Positions 61,665-64,000 of a stretch of DNA of 64,000 nt are shown here, in pieces. The position numbers were made by a program, and so were the translations under genes. The DNA comes from an uncultured Flavobacteriales bacterium. Its GTDB lineage: Bacteria; Bacteroidota; Bacteroidia; Flavobacteriales_D; Sanyastnellaceae. The notes beneath the pieces were generated by a model. It was not told where the DNA came from, ran no database searches, and saw only the letters and a program-made list of their open reading frames with translations. Each line of letters begins with the position of its first letter. Positions within the stretch are counted from its first letter, which is position 1. The stretch covers positions 16,867-80,866 of the forward strand of contig CAJQIB010000005.1 of the NCBI GenBank assembly GCA_905478325.1. The letters run 5' to 3'.

Positions 61665-63038
61665 TTACAGATGCTGGTTGGCCAAGTTGGCCAACTCGGA
61701 GCGTTCTCCTTTCTCCAGAGTGACATGACAGTACAGGTCCTTGCCACGCAACCGATCAATCACATAGCTCAAGCCATTGGACTGCTCATCCAAATAGGGC
61801 GTATCAATCTGTCGCACATCTCCTGTGAGGATGATTTTACAATTCTCACCAGCCCGCGTAATGATGGTTTTCACCTCATGCGGAGTTAGATTTTGCGCCT
61901 CATCGATGATGAAGATGGCATTGCTGAGCGATCTCCCACGAATGTATGCTAAGGGGCAAATGGTAATCTTGTCCTGTTCTTTGAGTTCATCAATGATGCG
62001 ATGTTTGCGCTCATTTTCTCCAAATTGAGATTGAATGAACTTGAGGTTGTCCCACAACGGTTGCATATAGGGATTGACCTTCTCTTCGGCATCGCCGGGC
62101 AAGAAGCCCAAATCACGATTGGACAGAGCGACAATGGGGCGGGCCAAAATGATCTGGTCAAATTTGTTGCGCTGTTCTAACGCACCTGCCAAGGCGAGCA
62201 ACGTCTTGCCGGTCCCAGCAACCCCGCAAATGGTCACCAGTGAAATGTTGGGGTTTAAAATCGCATGCAATGCGAAGGCTTGTTCTGCATTTTTTGGCTT
62301 GATACCATACGCGTAGTCCTTGTCGATTCGCTGAATCGTTCGCGCGAGTTCGCTATAGAAGCCTAATGCGCTGGCCGACCCGTTGCGGAGAATGTAGAAG
62401 TGGTTGTTTTCACGTCGCGGATCCAGCAGGGTAATCTTTCGTGATGTCCCGTTGACGTACAATTTACGGATGTCATTGCTGTCGGCTCCCTCAATGACCG
62501 TGCGGCCGGTGTAACGCAGTTTGATATCCCGAATTTGACCGGTCTTGTAATCCTCAGCGGGCAACTCCAGGGCCTTCGCTTTGAGACGCAGGTTGATGTC
62601 TTTGGATACAAGTACCACGGTAGTATCGGGGTCCTCTCGTTGCAATGTGAGCGCAGCGTCCAGAATGCGGTGGTCATTGGAGCGTGAGCCAAATACGGTA
62701 TTGGCTACACTTTCATCCGAGTCACGCTGTAAAATGATTCGCAGTTGTCCGCCGACTTCATTGTCCAAAGCGATCCAATCTTGGAGGGTGTGGCCCTTGC
62801 TCAGTCTGTCGATGATGCGAATGCATTCTCGGGCTTCAAAATTTTTGGTCTCGTTTCCAACTTTAAATTGGTCGAGCTCCTCCAATACGGTAATGGGAAT
62901 GGCGACGCGATTCTCTTCAAACCGAGTCAACGCGCTGTGGTCGAAGAGCAAAACACTCGTGTCCAAAACAAATGTTTTGGTCGCTTTGACTGTCGTGGTA
63001 GACACTTCGACATGTGAAGCTGGAGCATTGACTGTCAT
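61665..63038 (-). CDS. phoH: PIN domain-PhoH ATPase fusion protein
   Basis: A 457-residue protein with an N-terminal PIN nuclease domain (about 15-160; FVLDTSVLLFDHSAL, acidic residues) and a C-terminal PhoH ATPase (Walker A GVAGTGKTLLALAGAL, Walker B IFIIDEAQNLTPHEV). PIN-PhoH proteins act as RNA helicase/nuclease or toxin-like RNases; in the YlaK form they are chromosomal. ATG 63038 is chosen because a perfect TATGTTTG box lies at 63063-63070; upstream Met at 63098 is hydrophobic and untypical. It converges with the cytochrome gene. Confidence 0.93.
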   Translation of the reverse strand: MTVNAPASHVEVSTTTVKATKTFVLDTSVLLFDHSALTRFEENRVAIPITVLEELDQFKVGNETKNFEARECIRIIDRLSKGHTLQDWIALDNEVGGQLRIILQRDSDESVANTVFGSRSNDHRILDAALTLQREDPDTTVVLVSKDINLRLKAKALELPAEDYKTGQIRDIKLRYTGRTVIEGADSNDIRKLYVNGTSRKITLLDPRRENNHFYILRNGSASALGFYSELARTIQRIDKDYAYGIKPKNAEQAFALHAILNPNISLVTICGVAGTGKTLLALAGALEQRNKFDQIILARPIVALSNRDLGFLPGDAEEKVNPYMQPLWDNLKFIQSQFGENERKHRIIDELKEQDKITICPLAYIRGRSLSNAIFIIDEAQNLTPHEVKTIITRAGENCKIILTGDVRQIDTPYLDEQSNGLSYVIDRLRGKDLYCHVTLEKGERSELANLANQHL

Positions 63039-63062
63039 GCGGATGATTGAATTGGTTCCTTC

Positions 63063-63070
63063 CAAACATA
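63063..63070 (-). promoter_or_regulatory. -7 box for PIN-PhoH gene (TATGTTTG)
   Basis: A perfect TAnnTTTG match, 24 bases before ATG 63038, with TTGG about 19 bases further upstream as possible -33 element. Confidence 0.6.
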
Positions 63071-63164
63071 GAATTGGAAAGAAGGCCAACGAGCTCATCT
63101 GATTGGATTTGTCAACAGCGGAGCATGGAGTTTATGCAGGGTGGACCTTCGAAAAACAAGCGGC

Positions 63165-63752
63165 TCAGTATGAGAAAGAATCAGGGTCTTCTTCCTCCGT
63201 GTTTCCATCAACATCCTCTTCAGAGGGATTGAGGTACACATCCAGAAGGCCTTCGGGCAATTCAATTTCGAGCACCCCGCGCTCACGATCCACTTTCATG
63301 AGCATGTGGTCCGGTAGTGGAACCAATACTTCCAATCCTTCAGCATCCACTTCTAAAATAGGATACGCCCCGTGATCTTGGACACGAACAATCTTGCCGA
63401 CCGTTTTCTTGGTCAAGGCATCAAACAAAGTCCAGCCGATGGCTTCATGAAAGTAAAAGGCGTCATCCGCCAAAGCGGGAAGAAATTTCTCAGGAAGAAA
63501 GACCTTGCTTCCAGCCAGTCGTTGCGCAGCGGCTTCGGTGTCGACACCCTCCAAGTGCGCCACAAAGCGATCTCCATGCGGTCGGAGGGAGTCAAAAAAA
63601 TAGGGGACCAATCCACTTTCTTCTTGCACCCAAATGCTATCCAGTTCCCGGTATTGAATGGGTTCGTCAGCATCGACAAACAAGACCACATCGCCTTTGT
63701 ATCCATGAGGCTTTGTGATTAGACCTAATAAAAAGCAGTCCTTGATTTCCAT
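63165..63752 (-). CDS. rimM: Ribosome maturation factor RimM
   Basis: Assists 16S rRNA processing and 30S assembly, binding ribosomal protein S19. The 195-residue protein has the N-terminal RimM barrel (LGLITKPHGYKGDVVL) and a PRC-barrel (about 100-175; VLVPLPDHMLMKVD, LEIELPEGLLDVYL), followed by a short acidic tail (DVDGNTEEEDPDSFSY). It lies downstream of the partial S16 gene, the order seen in most bacteria. A terminator hairpin lies between them. ATG 63752 is chosen over the ORF start at 63773. Confidence 0.93.
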   Translation of the reverse strand: MEIKDCFLLGLITKPHGYKGDVVLFVDADEPIQYRELDSIWVQEESGLVPYFFDSLRPHGDRFVAHLEGVDTEAAAQRLAGSKVFLPEKFLPALADDAFYFHEAIGWTLFDALTKKTVGKIVRVQDHGAYPILEVDAEGLEVLVPLPDHMLMKVDRERGVLEIELPEGLLDVYLNPSEEDVDGNTEEEDPDSFSY

Positions 63753-63770
63753 GTCCTTCGAATGTGCTAG

Positions 63771-63804
63771 CAAAGAAAAGGGCTGTATCCTTTCGGTACA
63801 GCCC
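63771..63804 (-). terminator. Terminator between the S16-type gene and rimM
   Basis: On the minus strand GGGCTGTA (63804-63797) pairs with TACAGCCC (63787-63780), followed by TTTTCTTT. It would stop or attenuate rpsP transcripts 30 bases after its stop. Confidence 0.75.
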
Positions 63805-63832
63805 TTTCAATGCATTATCGTTAAGTCGCCAA

Positions 63833-64000
63833 TTAAGCGTCTTCTTTTTTATCGTCTTCCTCAGCAGCAGGTGCTTCTTCAGCAGCAGGTGCTTCTTCAG
63901 CAGCAGGTGCTTCCTCAGCAGCAGGTGCTTCTTCAGCAGCAGGTGCTTCTTCAGCAGCAGGTGCTTCTTCAGCACCTGCTGCTGAAGAAGCACCTGCTGC
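63833..64000 (-). CDS. rpsP: C-terminal tail of a ribosomal protein S16-like gene (partial, runs off right edge)
   Basis: The minus-strand frame ends at TAA 63835-63833 and is open to the right edge. The translated tail has six Glu-Glu-Ala-Pro-Ala-Ala repeats followed by EEDDKKEDA. No core S16 residues are in view. The assignment rests on two facts: rimM follows directly, as rpsP does in most bacteria, and Bacteroidota S16 proteins carry long Ala/Glu/Pro-rich C-terminal tails. The first residues in this window (AAGASSAAGA) come from an inverted repeat and may not be genuine. Confidence 0.6.
   Translation of the reverse strand, partial: AAGASSAAGAEEAPAAEEAPAAEEAPAAEEAPAAEEAPAAEEAPAAEEDDKKEDA
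63863..63970. repeat. Six tandem 18-base repeats encoding EEAPAA
   Basis: Unit AGCAGCAGGTGCTTCTTC is repeated six times, the third with one change (TTCCTC). They code for acidic Ala/Pro hexapeptides on the minus strand. Such tracts are prone to slippage. Confidence 0.9.
63936..64000. repeat. Perfect inverted repeat (27-base arms, 11-base loop) at right edge
   Basis: Positions 63936-63962 are the exact reverse complement of 63974-64000, centred at 63968 in the 18-base repeat tract. It may be a fold-back artefact of assembly at a contig end or a genuine palindrome. Confidence 0.85.

Noticed and set aside
63863..63970. CRISPR-like repeat array
   Set aside because: Direct repeats are contiguous with no spacers and are coding.
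63667..63993. 108-residue minus-strand ORF of repeating Leu/Lys (LLLKKH)
   Set aside because: It is a shadow frame of the 18-base repeats in the S16-like tail; the EEAPAA frame fits the neighbourhood and the acidic tail better.

Overview
The window reads as a compact chromosomal segment of a Bacteroidota bacterium, most likely a marine-type flavobacterial lineage. The evidence is two genes with type IX secretion (T9SS) C-terminal sorting domains plus a cytochrome with a similar tail, a PorE-like OmpA protein, an S46 dipeptidyl-peptidase, DUF4920/DUF6438/DUF4199 lineage proteins, a CcmB-CcmC-CcmD-CcmE-CcmF cytochrome c maturation cluster, and repeated Bacteroidota-type promoter boxes (TAnnTTTG). 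Gaps between genes are short, none exceeding about 200 bases. I see no rRNA, tRNA, insertion sequence, prophage or CRISPR array; the only RNA gene is the small SRP RNA.

Layout. 1-2.7 kb: partial FtsE-type ATPase and an M16-like protein (minus strand). 2.8-4.3 kb: histidine ammonia-lyase. 4.3-17.5 kb: minus-strand run of an SDR, GyrB, an outer-membrane barrel with a 1042-residue TPR partner, a DUF4920 lipoprotein, a PorE-like protein, a dicarboxylate/amino-acid symporter and chorismate synthase. 17.6-20.6 kb: imidazolonepropionase and bifunctional formiminotransferase-cyclodeaminase, completing most of histidine degradation (urocanase is not in the window). 20.7-21.8 kb: rplS-trmD. 21.9-24.5 kb: PEP carboxylase. 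24.6-29.2 kb: S46 peptidase, DUF6438 lipoprotein and YidC. 29.2-36.2 kb: a long tightly packed minus-strand unit of an ERI-1-like exonuclease, ccmBCDEF, a DUF2520 oxidoreductase-like gene and a KdsC-like phosphatase. 36.3-40.2 kb: Sir2 deacylase, biotin carboxylase, SRP RNA, DUF4199 membrane protein and a GT2 glycosyltransferase. 40.2-43.4 kb: a large cysteine-rich T9SS cargo protein. 43.5-44.7 kb: MnmA. 44.9-50.8 kb: an ECF sigma factor, a single-pass membrane protein carrying PKD and gliding-type C-terminal domains, and a 1280-residue T9SS type B surface protein. 50.9-55.1 kb: an M1 peptidase-BioY-M1 peptidase operon. 55.2-59.5 kb: GT22-like glycosyltransferase, RibH and a TPR protein, divergent from recF-DUF721. 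59.6-61.6 kb: secreted pentaheme cytochrome. 61.7-64 kb: PIN-PhoH protein, RimM and the repetitive C-terminal tail of what is probably ribosomal protein S16.

The most interesting signals are: (a) a consistent TAnnTTTG-like box placed about 4 bases before ATG in several genes, with the SRP RNA 5' end giving an internal calibration, which suggests widespread leaderless transcripts; (b) the sigma factor / membrane-anchored CTD-bearing protein / giant T9SS cargo cluster, which looks like a possible surface-signalling system; (c) a multiheme cytochrome apparently routed to the cell surface; (d) Kazal-like domains interleaved with a seven-copy Cys repeat in a T9SS cargo; and (e) an exact fold-back of an 18-base repeat tract at the right edge, which may be an assembly artefact.
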